Positions 1-10,825 of a stretch of 64,000 nucleotides of DNA are shown here, piece by piece. This stretch comes from Clavaria fumosa (Eukaryota > Basidiomycota > Agaricomycetes > Agaricales > Clavariaceae). The stretch spans positions 310,001-374,000 of the forward strand of contig OX637802.1 in NCBI GenBank assembly GCA_951802425.1, read 5' to 3'. Both the position numbers and the translations under genes were made by a program. The notes under the pieces are model-generated. The model did no database searches, was not told the DNA's origin, and worked only from the letters and a program-made list of their open reading frames with translations. How positions within the stretch are numbered: position 1 is the stretch's first letter; every line of letters begins with the position of its first letter.

Positions 1-816
1 TGGACTGGATGTGCTATGCACAAGGATCTCAATTGTGTCAAGGGTGGGGATACTGCCATGAGAGTTTGGTGGGAGGAAAAAGATGTAACAGGGCCAATTC
101 TGCTTGCAAATAAAGATAATGCAGCAGTATTACAGCAGGCTGAAAATGTTGAGAAACCTACAGCTGCAGAGCAAAGGGCATTTGATTTCTCCTCTGGTGG
201 AGGTGTGAAGCTAGCTAGCCTTGCTGGCATGCTTTTCAGACACAAAGATGATAAAGTTGGCCAGCAGGATACCTATCAGCAATTCTTTCAATCAAGGCAG
301 CAGGATGTTCCTAAGTTTCCTGACACAAGCAATACAAGATATCAATCACACTGTGGTGCTGCTGCTCAACTTATTGTGTGGCTTGATCTTCATGTGGCAT
401 ATCTTGAATGGATCAGAGATGGAAAGGAAAGACCTGGGTTTACCAACCTGGAGAAAAATGTGTATCTGGGTCTTCAGGATGTGCCTACTCAAACTGAGTT
501 GGCTGTGCTTGCCCTCTATGCTCAAGCTGTCAGTCATCCTTATATGCGAAAAATGCAAGGGCCAGAGACAGAACATGTCAATATGCTTGATCTTGGACCA
601 CTGCATTCTGATGTCCAGAAGCACATAGAGAAAATTATTCAAAATCCATCTATTCTGATTTCATCACAAGCTACATATCAACTTGGCACAATGGATGAAA
701 AGCCCTGGCATAATCCTGAAGTTGTGGAAGCAGTGCACATATTGGCACCTACTTTGCCCCATCTTGAATCAGTTTTGGTTGTCTTTTGTAAAGGGGCTCT
801 GGAAACATCACTGTAG
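1..816 (+). pseudogene. Transposase-like protein, 5' part (partial)
   Basis: The reading frame is open from base 1, so the gene begins left of the window. It runs about 270 codons to a stop at 814-816. Recognisable blocks are GCAMHKDLN, a DNAA stretch, a LASLAGMLF-HKDDK-GQQD block and the segment around WLDLHVAYLEWI. I associate these with a multi-copy Agaricomycete family found in repeat-rich DNA, probably transposase-related. That link is from memory of similar sequences, not a search. The product breaks off just after KGALET, where family members should continue into a W-x-x-F-x-x-EF segment. That segment reappears at 2,190, beyond an inserted repeat. CG dinucleotides are nearly absent. 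The locus is probably dead. Confidence 0.5.
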
Positions 817-902
817 GCCCCAAGCTGGGTGAAAATCACCATGAAAATAACCCTGAAATGTGGTGAATAGCAATGGTTTCCCAAGTGAAAATCACCAGGA
901 CT

Positions 903-1330
903 AGTTGATAATCAGGCCTTCATTGGGTAGACAAATGGGTGATTTTGGGTGATTTTCACCACATATATGACCAAATTCACCTGCTGTTCTCTGGGTGAAT
1001 AATACTACAATACAAGTGTATTTTAAACTGATCTATAATAGGTGAATTTCACTCTATCACAAGTGCCTTTTAAGCTGGTCTAATAGGTGAATTTCATGTT
1101 AGTTTTTGGGTCATCTTAGCCATAATCTTAGGTGTTTTTCACTATCTTTCACCTCAAGAAATTGCACAAAATTGATTTGTTGATGATATCTTGAAACTGT
1201 ATTGGTTGATAATCAGGCAAATGAAATGGGTTATTTTTGGCACATATATGACCAAATTCACCTGTTGCTCTCCAGGTGAATGTCACTGCTACCAAGCACA
1301 TTTTAACTTGATATTTAGGTGGCTTCTACA
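903..1330 (+). repeat. Direct duplication inside the inserted element
   Basis: Two related stretches begin GTTGATAATCAGGC at about 903 and 1,205. Both continue through CACATATATGACCAAATTCACCTG and a CAGGTGAAT-like word. The spacing is about 300 bp, and the copies differ by scattered substitutions and small indels. Confidence 0.6.
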
Positions 1331-1384
1331 TTCTTTCAGTGATTTTAACTATATCTCCAAGTATTTTTTTAGCCTGTAAATTAT

Positions 1385-1477
1385 GCACTCAGTGGGAGTT
1401 GAACCCAAGTGCTCATGGAATTGGACTCAACCCATAACTGCTGTGTTACCCATTACACTACAGTCCCCATCTAGACA
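1385..1477 (-). repeat. tRNA-like (SINE head) sequence
   Basis: On the minus strand a sequence starting GGGACTGTAGTG contains a pol III A-box-like TAGTGTAATGG (1,450-1,460) and, about 45 bp on, a B-box-like GGTTCAACTCC (1,395-1,405). The T-arm pairs fairly well, but the acceptor stem cannot close, so this is not a functional tRNA. A tRNA-derived SINE head or decayed tRNA gene fits best. Confidence 0.45.
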
Positions 1478-1498
1478 ATAAGATTTTGTGGCTTAATG

Positions 1499-2103
1499 TC
1501 ACTCAAATTGAGAGGTGTATCACTCAATATCCTCCAGTTTAATATCACTTAAATTGAGGGGTGTATTGTATCACTCAAAGTCCTCCAGTTTAATCACTCA
1601 AATTGAGGGGTGTATTATATCACTCAATGTCCTTCAGTTTAATATCACTCAAATTAATGGGGTGTATTGTATCACTCAATATCCTCCAGTCTAATATCAC
1701 CCAAATCAAGGGGGTGTTTTGTATCACTCAATATCCTCCAGCTTCATATCACCCAAATCAAGGGGGTGTTTTGTATCACTCAATATTTTCCAGCTTAATA
1801 TCACTCAAATTGAGAGGTGTTTTGTATCACTCAGTATCCTTCAGTTTAATCACTCAAATTGGGAGGTGTATTATATCACTCAATATCCTCCAGCTTAATA
1901 TCACTCAAATTGAGAGGTGTATTATATCATTCAATATCCTCCAGTTTAATATCACTCAGATTGAGAGGTGTTTTGTATCACTCAATATCCTTCAGTTTAA
2001 TCACTCAAATTGAGAGGTGTATTATATCACTCAATATCCTCCAGTTTAATATCGCTCAAATTGAGAGGTGTTTTGTATCACTCAATACCCTCCAGCTTAA
2101 TTC
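1499..2103 (+). repeat. Minisatellite, about 12 units of 42-56 bp
   Basis: Units have the form CACTCAAATTGAGAGGTGT, then TATTATATCACTCAATATCC, then TCCAGTTTAATAT. Some lack the ATAT before the next CACTCAAATT, which gives two length classes. Open frames across the array simply translate the repeat and are not genes. Confidence 0.9.
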
Positions 2104-2174
2104 CAAAATCACCCATCACCTGTTTTTTGGGTGAAAGTCATAAATCATCTGACCAGATGGTGATATCCACCTGC

Positions 2175-2822
2175 TATTGGGTCCATAGTGCATGGAAGCA
2201 GTTTGCTACAGAATTTGAAGAAGGAAGCAAAATCCTTGGGTTAAGTGCATCTGAAAAGGACAAGGCTTGGCGTCCACCAACCAATGATGTCAATGAGGGA
2301 GCACTTGGGTCTCTCCATTCTCATATGCGCAAAAAGCCCAACACAACAATTTTCCAGTTTAATGCTCTGAAGAAATTCAAATTCAATCAGACTGCAGCAT
2401 TTGTCAAAAGAGATTTTTTGCCCCAGGACTTTGCTTTTGTGCATAAAGTGGCTTGTGACCTTGATGCTAAACACTTGGAAAGAGAGTGCAAGGCTGAGCT
2501 TATTGCATACAAGGATAAGCAAGTAGCTGAAAGAAGGGAAAAGCAGATGCAAAAGGCTAAGAAACAGACTGAGAAGGAAGCATTCTTAGCATCAGTTAAC
2601 AGAGTTGGAAATGTAGAGGATGTTACAGATAATATGAAAGTGAAAGAGCTGGATGATCAGTTGGAAATCTACAGAAAGTTGGTAGATGACATTCCTCTGA
2701 AGAGCAAGCTGAAAAACAAAAGTATGAAAATGGAAGCTCTCCAGAATGCAATCAGAAAATTCAATGCTCAAGAAGAGCATGAATCAGAAGAGGATGACAA
2801 TGAGATTGGCTTGGAGGATTGA
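2175..2822 (+). pseudogene. Transposase-like protein, 3' part
   Basis: The frame resumes around HSAWKQFATEFEEG at about 2,190 and continues to a stop at 2,820-2,822. It includes an NEGALGSLHSHMRKKPN block, the expected continuation of the first fragment. The C-terminal 130 residues are Lys/Glu-rich and probably coiled coil, ending in an acidic tail. Codon use and CG depletion match the first part. Together the two pieces give about 470 residues of one protein interrupted by the 821-2,174 insertion. Apart from that insertion the coding frame has few lesions, so the insertion may have been a main inactivating event. Confidence 0.5.
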
Positions 2823-4563
2823 TGGTTATGAGATGGATTTGAAGAATTAATGACTATGCCAGCTTTTCCATTGCCTGTCCTGAATTTTGATGTGTATAAT
2901 ATTTGTACTAGCTCAACTGCATCATTTCTGAACTATTTTATCAATGGTTCCAACTATGCTACTGCATTAGCAATGTTCTGAAGGAACAGAGTACTCAGCA
3001 TATTCAGAACAGCACAGAATTTAAAATTTTGCATAAAATGTAAGTCACATAGACCCATAAGCACTCCATTATTATTTCCAGAGCCTTGGGAATCAAGATT
3101 GCACAAGCCATCATTTGGATACATGAAATGTCACTATTTAAATTGGGACCCATTTTATTTTGGTGGATTAGTACAGAAAATATCAGTTAATATATATTTT
3201 TGATAATTTTATATTAATCTACAAATCAAATAGTGTCTTATCAACAAAAAAAACCCTGAGAATTGCTTGAGAATTGACTGAGAAATGGGCAAGAACATTT
3301 GTGGGTCGCTGATTTGGTATGTTTGTGGCTGTCGCTGTGGCACAGCTTTTGTGTGGGAATTGTCAGGTCCCACTAATACATGGCCACCTCTAGTTGAATG
3401 ATACATTGACCACTCTAGTCAAATAGCCAATATATTGACTGCTCTAATTGTCCCATATATTGGCATCTCTGGTTGACTGTATGATACATCAAGTCTTCTA
3501 ATCATACCATGCATTGACTCTTCTGATTCAATGGCTAATAGATGGCCACCTCTAGTTGTATGATATATTGACCACTCTAGTCAAATAGCCAATATATTGA
3601 CTGCTCTGATTGTCCCATACATGAACACCTCTGATTCACTGGCTGATTGCATGATACATTGACTGCTCTAATCATTCCATACATTGGCACAGTCAGCCAG
3701 TCAGCCAGAATAGGAATGCTGGTCAAACAATGGCAAACAAAATATGCTAAAAATAAAAACAACAACTCAAAATTGAGCAGCCCTGTGCCTGGACCCTCAG
3801 GCACAGGTTACCAATCAAGCATAGCTGCTTTTGGTAAGCTGCTATGACTGTGGGAAATTTTTTGCATGGCTTGCAAAATGTGACTTTTTATACACCAAAA
3901 CATCAGCAAAAATCAGGGGATTCCAAATCTGGATACCCCACATTTGTATCTGCCTTGGTTCAGTGTCAATTTGCAAATACAGAGAAAATATTCATTTTTC
4001 CACAATTCTGCAGTACCCTAGCTTGAAAATTGATATCTAGAAGATACACACACTACCTGTGGACATATGGGGAGGGTGTGGATTAGTTTAACAACCCACC
4101 TACCATCTCTGTCACCTCCCTGGAATCTGTTACCAGGAATTAGGGTGTTATTGGCCTGGGAGCATGGCTATTTGTTATATTGCAAATTCCAGCCATCAGA
4201 CTACACCTTATGACATCTAATACAATCATTCAGAAGCCCATAATATTTGGTGCAGAATTACAGATTCCCCATGTCTATTTTTCCAAATCTCTCAAAATCT
4301 CTCCCCAGACAGTCCCCTTTGTCAAATCACATATTCTTGTTGTCTGATAGCTGACAAGGTATACATGAATACATGTTCAAAGTTTGGTAAAGTTAGGCCA
4401 AGTTCTCAAGAAGATAGCCCAGAATGTGTCTTTGGAGGACAGTCTAAAGTGAAGGCAACAACACAGGCAAGGATAAGGGCTCTGGTGTCATGTCTGGACC
4501 TGCCCCATTAATCAAAAACTCTAGTGATAGGAACCTACAAAGAGTAAATTAATATTACACAAA
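2823..4563. other. CG-poor spacer, no gene
   Basis: AT-rich, CG-depleted DNA with only short open frames of poor quality. It contains the degenerate tandem repeat at 3,376-3,690. Nothing else recognisable. Confidence 0.6.
3376..3690 (+). repeat. Degenerate tandem repeat, about 162 bp period
   Basis: The block ATGGCCACCTCTAGTTG starts at about 3,378 and recurs at about 3,541, followed by near-identical text through CTCTAGTCAAATAGCC and GACTGCTCTAATTG. A shorter rhythm near 27 bp, built on ATTGACC and CTCT words, underlies it. Confidence 0.75.
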
Positions 4564-4646
4564 TAGCTCAGTGGTTGTCTCTGTTTTGGACTGTTGCTGT
4601 GTGGTTCTGAAGTGCACAAGTTCAAACCCTGGTGGTGATTTTTTTT
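4564..4646 (+). repeat. tRNA-derived SINE-like unit
   Basis: TAGCTCAGTGG (4,564-4,574) matches a pol III A box, and AGTTCAAACCC (4,619-4,629) matches a B box except for its first base. An eight-T run follows at about 4,639. The cloverleaf arms do not fold convincingly, so I read it as a SINE head rather than a working tRNA gene. Confidence 0.45.
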
Positions 4647-5404
4647 CAGCCACTTCTACAAGTCCACTGCTGTCTGCTGCCCAGGCAGGTACACTTGTAT
4701 TTTTATTTTTTGCTTATTACAGTCATCTATCACTACTTGAGACAGTAACATCACATGAGACAAATTGAATTTTTGTAACACCTGAGAATTGGTTCACTTC
4801 AGACTTTCTCTCAGAGTCATTGGGAATGTGCTACCTATAACTTGTGTTTGTGTTGGGTTGTTTCATGCCACAAATGAGCATTGAGACATCAATCAGCTCA
4901 GAGGGCTTGCTGGATGGAATATTTATGTGATGTCACATCACAACTTTCCTATTTGGGCTGTCTCATATCTCATGCATCAATTTTCTGGTACACATTTCTT
5001 GACCCAAATGCACCATTGAGGAGGAGGAAGATGACAATGATGAGGAAGAGACATACAACAGCAAGGGAGATGCAATTGACTACAATTAGACTAACAGAGT
5101 GGCAACAGCCAGCAGTGTGATTGTGTCACATCTCATGTGGTGATACTTATGATGATAAGAACTTTTTACACTGATCCTGCTTGTTACAGCTCATCTTTGC
5201 CCTGATAAGTGTAAATTTTTGATAGAATCCTAGACTACATATGAGATAATTCATTGCCCAATTCATAATTTGTCCAGAAGGCCCCCAAACTCTACCATGA
5301 GGCCAGACTTATTTGGTTGTCTCAAGTAGTGATAGATAACTGTACCATCAATCTCAGGGATTTTATTGTCCTCATAAATTGCATATAGACAATTGTAAAA
5401 TAAA

Positions 5405-5690
5405 ATATGGAAATGGCAGGGCAGGTTGGGTGGGGGGTGAGGGGACAGCAGGGTGGGGTGGGGCAAGACAATGGCAGGGTGGGGTGGGGCAAGACAATAG
5501 CAGAGCAGGGCAGGTGGGGGCAAGGTGATGGCAGGCAGGTGGGGGTGAGAAGATGGCAGGACAGGGCAGGGCAAGGTGACAGTGGGGCAAGGCAATGGCA
5601 GGGTGGGGCAGAGGTGATGGTGGGGCAAGGTGATGGCAGGGCAAGGTGACAGCAGGGCAGGCAGAGCAAGAACTTACCATGCACAACACC
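5405..5690 (+). repeat. G-rich minisatellite
   Basis: Irregular units such as GGCAGGGTGGGGTGGGGCAA and GGCAAGGTGATGGCAG repeat for about 285 bp. The plus strand is strongly G-rich and C-poor. Long minus-strand open frames here come from the repeat composition. Confidence 0.85.
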
Positions 5691-5950
5691 CATGAGCAGG
5701 TAAGCATAGTTGAACACTGGAACAGGACTAAGGCTGAGCTCACTAGAGCCATACTTATCAACTGTAAGCTCCCAAAAATTTCTATGAAGTGAGTGATGAG
5801 CCACACAGCATGGATAAAGTACAGGTCACCTACATGTGCTCTCAATGGCAAAACACCTTTTCACACTTGCTTTGCAAAGCACCCTGACTTATTGAAGCTA
5901 GTCCCCTTCAGCACACCTGCATGGGTAAAGATAGCCAACACCAGAAAACT
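5690..5950 (+). pseudogene. Ty1/copia integrase fragment
   Basis: Conceptual translation in shifting frames gives a block like the copia integrase core end (EHWNRTKAELTRAIL), then SHTAWIKYRSPTCALNGKTP and KHPDLLKL with PAWVKI. The order matches the end of the integrase catalytic domain and the start of the following region in Ty1/copia polyproteins. At least one frame change is needed near 5,775-5,795. No protease or reverse transcriptase is seen nearby. This is a CG-depleted relic. Confidence 0.6.
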
Positions 5951-7092
5951 GTCATGGTTGAGTCACATGACCATGCCTAAGGTCACAAGCATGTGATGCA
6001 CTGATCATGTGATAGGTTCTGATAGGATGGCCCATTTATGTGATGGCACATCAATGTGGGATGCCATTGCCATGTCATTGCCTGCCAACTGACATGACCA
6101 CACCAAGGCCATTATGTCTTCTATGGACTTTTCCTCCCATGTCTCCCTTGTTACCATTATCCCATTCCCTTGGTGGCTTTGTCCCTCATACCATTGTCCT
6201 GTTCCCTTGCCAACCATCCTTATACTCCCCTGACACCTTGACACTGCCATGATCATTATGTGGTTACCTTCACTGGTTAGCTAGTTATTCACTGATCCAT
6301 GTTTGACCTATCTATACTGATTTGGCTTAAGTGTACAATACCTATGGACTGGTCAGTCATTGAGCCATGGCATCAATCTGTGGAGTGATACCAGGTTGAG
6401 GCAGACCATGGGAGTCAATGGCTAAGCCCATGGGGTGTTGTCACTTAGGTTACTAACTAATAATAATATCTAGCCCAAAGCAATGCCTTGTTAGCTGTGT
6501 TGGCTTCAATGCTGCTAGCAGGAAGGTATGGAACTGGAGGATCTATTAGTCTTGTAGACCAACTGCATAAGGAGTTGAGGAGCTGTCTGAATCATCCTGA
6601 CCCCTCTCAGTGACTCATTTCTGTCTGCACCCAGTACCAGATCTATAACAATGGGCCACCTTCAAAGTCAGGCTCAATACCAAGTTCTCCAATGCTGTTG
6701 AGGAGGAGGGTGCATACATGAAATTGGTAAAACCCTGGCAGGGAAACCTGCTGGTTAAACCAGGTTTGACCAATTAGTTGCAAGGGCCAAACTCTCTGAG
6801 GAGACACATGGTTACCTTCTCATCACACTACTCAAACCCACTCTTGTTTATGCCATTACCAACCAAATCTATGCTGGCTCTACACTCCCACACTCTTACT
6901 TGGTCTGGAAGAGGAAGGCCATTACAATTGGTATGATGTTACAATGCTGCAATGCCATGTGACCCATGTGACCTCTGCCAATGGTCATGGAGCCACTTGA
7001 CCAATGCCCTGCCCTGCAACCCTCTCCACTCCCACAACATGACCCAAATGCCATGCAGGTTAACTGCATCCTTGCCTGCAGTGAGTTAGCAC
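5951..7092. other. Decayed repeat DNA, no clear gene
   Basis: CG-depleted sequence with short, stop-interrupted frames on both strands. It may contain degraded retroelement coding DNA, but I cannot assign any segment. Confidence 0.5.
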
Positions 7093-8338
7093 TCACATGG
7101 ATCCCTCAAGAAAATCCTGCTGTCCATTATTTGATGTCATGTCAGTTGTTGGCACTGGCATAGACATATGGGCCCTCCTCACAATGTCTGACTGGTCCCA
7201 TAGCTGGGCAATTTGGTTCTCCATTTCTTCTTGTTCATTCGGCACAGCACTTGACACTGCATACAATGGGTTGAATGACATGAGCAAGGCCAGGTGTGAG
7301 GTGGGGTATGCTGGAACAGGGTAGGGTGAGAGGGGAGGCATCAAGTAACCAGGGGGAGACCACAACTCGAAGGTGCTGCCAACTCGGACTTGCTGGCAAG
7401 GGACAGAGGAGCATTGGGGAGGCTCTGGACACAATTGTGCTGGGTGGCCCACTTGGCCACAGTTATAGCACATGAGCAGGCAGCACAGTCCTGTACCTCG
7501 ACTTGTATCCATGGGTGTGCCTTGTCTAGTCCCAGGTGGCCCTTGTCTATTCCACTGTCCTCCAGGTGGTGCCTGCACCTGTTGGTGCTGCTGTGGTTGC
7601 TGCCACTGCACTTGTTGTGGTTGTTGCTGGTCCCACTGAACCAGTACTCAGTATGTTGGCTGTGGTTGCCATTGCAGCAAACACCAAAAGTGGTTCTGAG
7701 GAGGCACAGGTTGCTGGGGTTGATTCCATGCTGGGTGAGCACATCTGCTCACACATTTCCCTTTGCACAGCTGTGTGTAAAATATGCTGCTGGTCTAAGT
7801 GCACTGTTTGTGTTCAGAAGGTGTTGTAGTTATGTGGTTGGTCTGTGCAAGAGAGCATTTTCTCCATGAGCTTTGGGTGGAGTGCTTTCATGAGCAATGC
7901 ATGTAACATGTTCCAATGTGTGTCCTCATCATAGCCTGCTCTGTTCATGAGCATTGTGAATTGTTGGAAAATTTGTGACATATCCATTGCTACTTGCTTG
8001 AATGTGTTTAGCCTGTGTACTGCCATCACTTGGTCCTCAATAGGGGAAAAGGCTTCCTTCATTCTTGCTTTGAATACTGGCCAGTCCATGTCCTTGACAT
8101 TTGCCTCCAGTAGTACATTTGCAGCCTGGTTTGCCCACTCTCCCACATATCCCTCAGTCATATGGCTCAAGGTGAAAACCACCTTGTGAAAGTCTGTGGG
8201 GTATTTCATCTCATTGGCATGGAATTCCAGGTGTAGGCTCTGCAGGAATGTCTGGAACTCCTCTCTCTTCCCAGAGAAGTTCACAATCTTCAGTGATAAA
8301 CTCAGTGCAGTTGCTGCTGTGGGGGTGACATTGGCCAT
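7093..8338 (-). pseudogene. LTR-retrotransposon gag with CCHC zinc knuckle
   Basis: The first 174 codons (8,338 down to 7,817) resemble a Ty3/gypsy-type capsid, with VNFSGKREEFQTFL near residue 20 and LSHMTEGYVGEWANQA near 60. A TGA at 7,814-7,816 ends the frame. Coding potential continues in shifted frames through a Gln/Pro-rich linker to a zinc knuckle, CYNCGQVGHPAQLC (C-x2-C-x4-H-x4-C), at about 7,470, and ends at 7,093. At least one stop and one frame change break the gene. Gag proteins coat element RNA, and the knuckle binds nucleic acid. No pol region is recognisable next to it, so this is a truncated copy. Confidence 0.7.
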
Positions 8339-8341
8339 TGC

Positions 8342-8659
8342 TTAGCTGTCAAATTCATACCAAATACAAGGTGGTTCAATGGTGATATCGATTTGGAGCC
8401 TATCATTCAACTCGATGAATAAAAGGTCAGTTTGTATGTGTGTGGATTGGTGCATGGGGTCAATAATGTTAGTCTGGGCTCCAGCAGATGTGTGTGTCAG
8501 CTCTTCAAGTTCCTCAGCAGTACTGTAGTAGTCACTTTCTCCTGAGAAATCCTCTTCTCCTTGCAAAAACTCTAGAGATTCCTGCCCATATTCTTGCTTG
8601 GTAGCTACCTTGGATAGCTTGGCTACTAATCTGTCTTGGAACACTTGCCACTTGTACAA
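8342..8659 (-). pseudogene. Short acidic reading frame upstream of gag
   Basis: A 105-codon frame ends 4 bp before the gag start. It is rich in Glu, Ser and Thr, with an LTHTSAGAQTN segment. Its position immediately 5' of gag suggests it is the leader part of the same retroelement. Related text with stops continues upstream to about 8,960. I recognise no domain, and it starts without a convincing ATG context. Confidence 0.35.
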
Positions 8660-9049
8660 GTATTCAAATGTGAGTGTGTTGTCTCTTAATGGTCCTCAGG
8701 TACAAATATTCTTCTGGTGGCAAAGTGGTATTGTGGTGCCACTAAAACAGCTTCTGAATGTCTCAGGTAGTGGAATCCTGTGCTCATCCTCATTGAGGTG
8801 CTCAGTGGTTTTAGCTGTTCAAAATCAGTTTCCTGGTCCAATCCCAATAAGGCTCTGCACCTCTCCTATTGTTCAAATGTGGTCCAAAAACACACCAGCT
8901 TGTCTTCTCTGAATACATGAGTCTTGCTTGGACTCAGGCAGGGGTGAAGGGTGCCTAGGTCCAAAGAGGTAGGCAGGGGGATGTTAGGTATGATGAAGTT
9001 TTCCTAAAGATTTGTGTATTACTAGACATGTAAACCTTTTGAATATTCT

Positions 9050-10460
9050 ATGTGTGGTATCAATCGATAGCCCTTTTTCTTGTGTATGTCTCTATGAAAT
9101 ATCAGAATTGTTTTGTCATTATTTCCTGAGTTATTCCAGTTCGACTTTTGTGTGTCTTTTGGAAGAGGCATTAGAATGTGAATAACTTAGGAAGTATTAA
9201 TTATCCTGTTATGTAGTTTATATCGTTCTATAGCTGAGATGTAGGGCTACCTGTGTACGAAGTATCAAACGGATTGGTGGAGGAACGACTGAGATGCGTC
9301 GAATTCATCATTCAGCCCTCCTTGAGAGAGGGGCACCTCTACCATCATTTGAAATAGATGGAAATGATGATCTGGAGGTCCCTGACCATGATCCCAGACA
9401 CCTGAAACACTCTGGGGCGCTCCCAGACTGCTCAGAGATCCTGTATACCACTTTTGGGTCTCTCTGGCCTTCTGCCACTCCTCCCCCTAGTCCACTTCCA
9501 AATATTAAAGATGTAGGAAATTATCTGAACCAGAAGGTATTATAATAAATAAATATCATTATACTAGACCCAAATAGGTCTAGAATTGACACCTTCATGA
9601 AACCTTATCTTTAATATTTGATCTACAATTAATTAATTAAATAAATTGCTTTGGGGAAGCAATTGAGCCAAGGAGGCGGTTTGGGGTGCCAGGAATGGTT
9701 AGAGGAATGTTGTGGGTGTCGTCCCCACATATGCCAATGGTCCTGCAGTGTGGATGACTCACAGAGGCTTGTCATTTTGCTATTAAATGGAATTATATCA
9801 TAAATGAGTAAATCATTTATTATATGGGATACTATCAACTATATAAATATAAAGTACACATTGGGGAGTAGCTGTTACTCAATTCTATAGAATGAATATA
9901 TTTTTCCTTCCATTTATGCATTACTCCATGACCCATCTAAGAATTACTGTAAATAGTAGTTACCTTTGAAACAATTTAAATAGGTGGCTGAAGGACATGC
10001 TCAGCATGCCCCCTTGACCCAATATATTGTGTGACTAAGTGTTACAGCTGAGGCTTAGAAGCCAGCACCGCTCCTTGAGAGCTATTAGCTAATTAGTCTA
10101 GACTGAGGTCCTGTGACTAGTCTAGATTAATACACTATTATCTCGGCAATGCCAGTGGCTGCCGAAGTAACAAGGTGACCGATTGATAGCCTGGACATCA
10201 GGCTATCAAATGACCATAAGCTCCCGCCGGGCGCTTACTTACTGACTGATTAATGAATATTTTCGTCCATAGGTACTTTACTGAAACTGAAGATCAGATA
10301 AGTATAGTATAGTTGTAGTTGGTACTATACATTGTTCAAGCTATATCTCATGGAGTATTGAGATTAAAGAGAAGCTTTAGGGAAGCGAGATGAAGTAATA
10401 GATGAGAGGAACAGATGGGACTTTATCCTGAAGCGGTCGGACCGCTATTTCAGGAGATAT
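9050..10460. other. CG-retaining, palindrome-rich patch
   Basis: Within a flank that otherwise almost lacks CG, this stretch holds over twenty CGs. It carries a perfect hairpin GATAGCCTG/CAGGCTATC with a 5-base loop (10,185-10,207), a near-perfect palindrome AGCGGTCGGACCGCT (10,432-10,446), CATGC-TCA-GCATG near 9,998 and repeated TAGTCTAGA words near 10,095-10,130. No gene is convincing. It could be part of a younger mobile element. Confidence 0.4.
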
Positions 10461-10541
10461 GAATATTACCATGAGTGTGATATTCATATGGACAAACTTA
10501 GATGTTGAATATCTCAGTGTTCATTAGGAATTAAGAAGAGA

Positions 10542-10825
10542 TGTTGGAGAATAGAATACTCTAGGCAAATAGGAATATCCTTTATGTTGATTCCCTAATC
10601 TGAGATATTTATGTCTGAGTTAGTATTAGTATATTTCGATTTTCTGCCCACTTCAGCATACCCTGTAAATAGTATTAGGTTATACTAGTATCTATTTATA
10701 GGAAGGTGTGCAACCAGGGCCAAATTGGGACATTTGGCCTCCCTTATAATAATATTTGGAATTCTGTTTAGGATTTCCTCATCTGTTAATATTCTTATTA
10801 AGGAAGTGATACTGGTTCCATAACA
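10542..10825. mobile_element. Possible solo LTR
   Basis: A 284 bp segment begins TGTTGGAGAATA and ends TTCCATAACA, so it has TG...CA ends with about 5 bp of inverted-repeat match (TGTTG / TAACA). An internal CTATTTATAG could be a TATA box. Flanking pentamers AGAGA and GGGGA match at only three positions. No primer-binding site or second copy is seen, so this stays tentative. Confidence 0.25.

Larger units (their letters stand above)
821..2174. mobile_element. Non-coding repeat element inserted in the transposase-like gene
   Basis: About 1.35 kb separates two halves of one protein-coding frame. The left edge reads AGCTGGGTGAAAATCACC. The reverse complement of the right edge reads AGCAGGTGGATATCACC, so the ends look like imperfect inverted repeats of about 17 bp. 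The inside holds repeated GGTGA/TCACC words, a duplicated segment, a tRNA-like sequence and a minisatellite, and no convincing gene. Its right 75 bp recur in inverted orientation at 58,092-58,170. I infer a non-autonomous DNA transposon or composite repeat. No clear target-site duplication is visible. Confidence 0.5.

Noticed and set aside
1385..1477. A functional tRNA gene
   Set aside because: The acceptor stem does not pair and the anticodon arm cannot be placed.
1603..2134. Open frames of 91-136 codons with repeated GVLYHSI-type text
   Set aside because: They are translations of the minisatellite; the same words appear in every frame and no start or splice context supports a gene.
5263..5851. 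Three overlapping minus-strand frames of 121-160 codons, Cys/Pro/Leu-rich
   Set aside because: Produced by the G-rich minisatellite read on the other strand.
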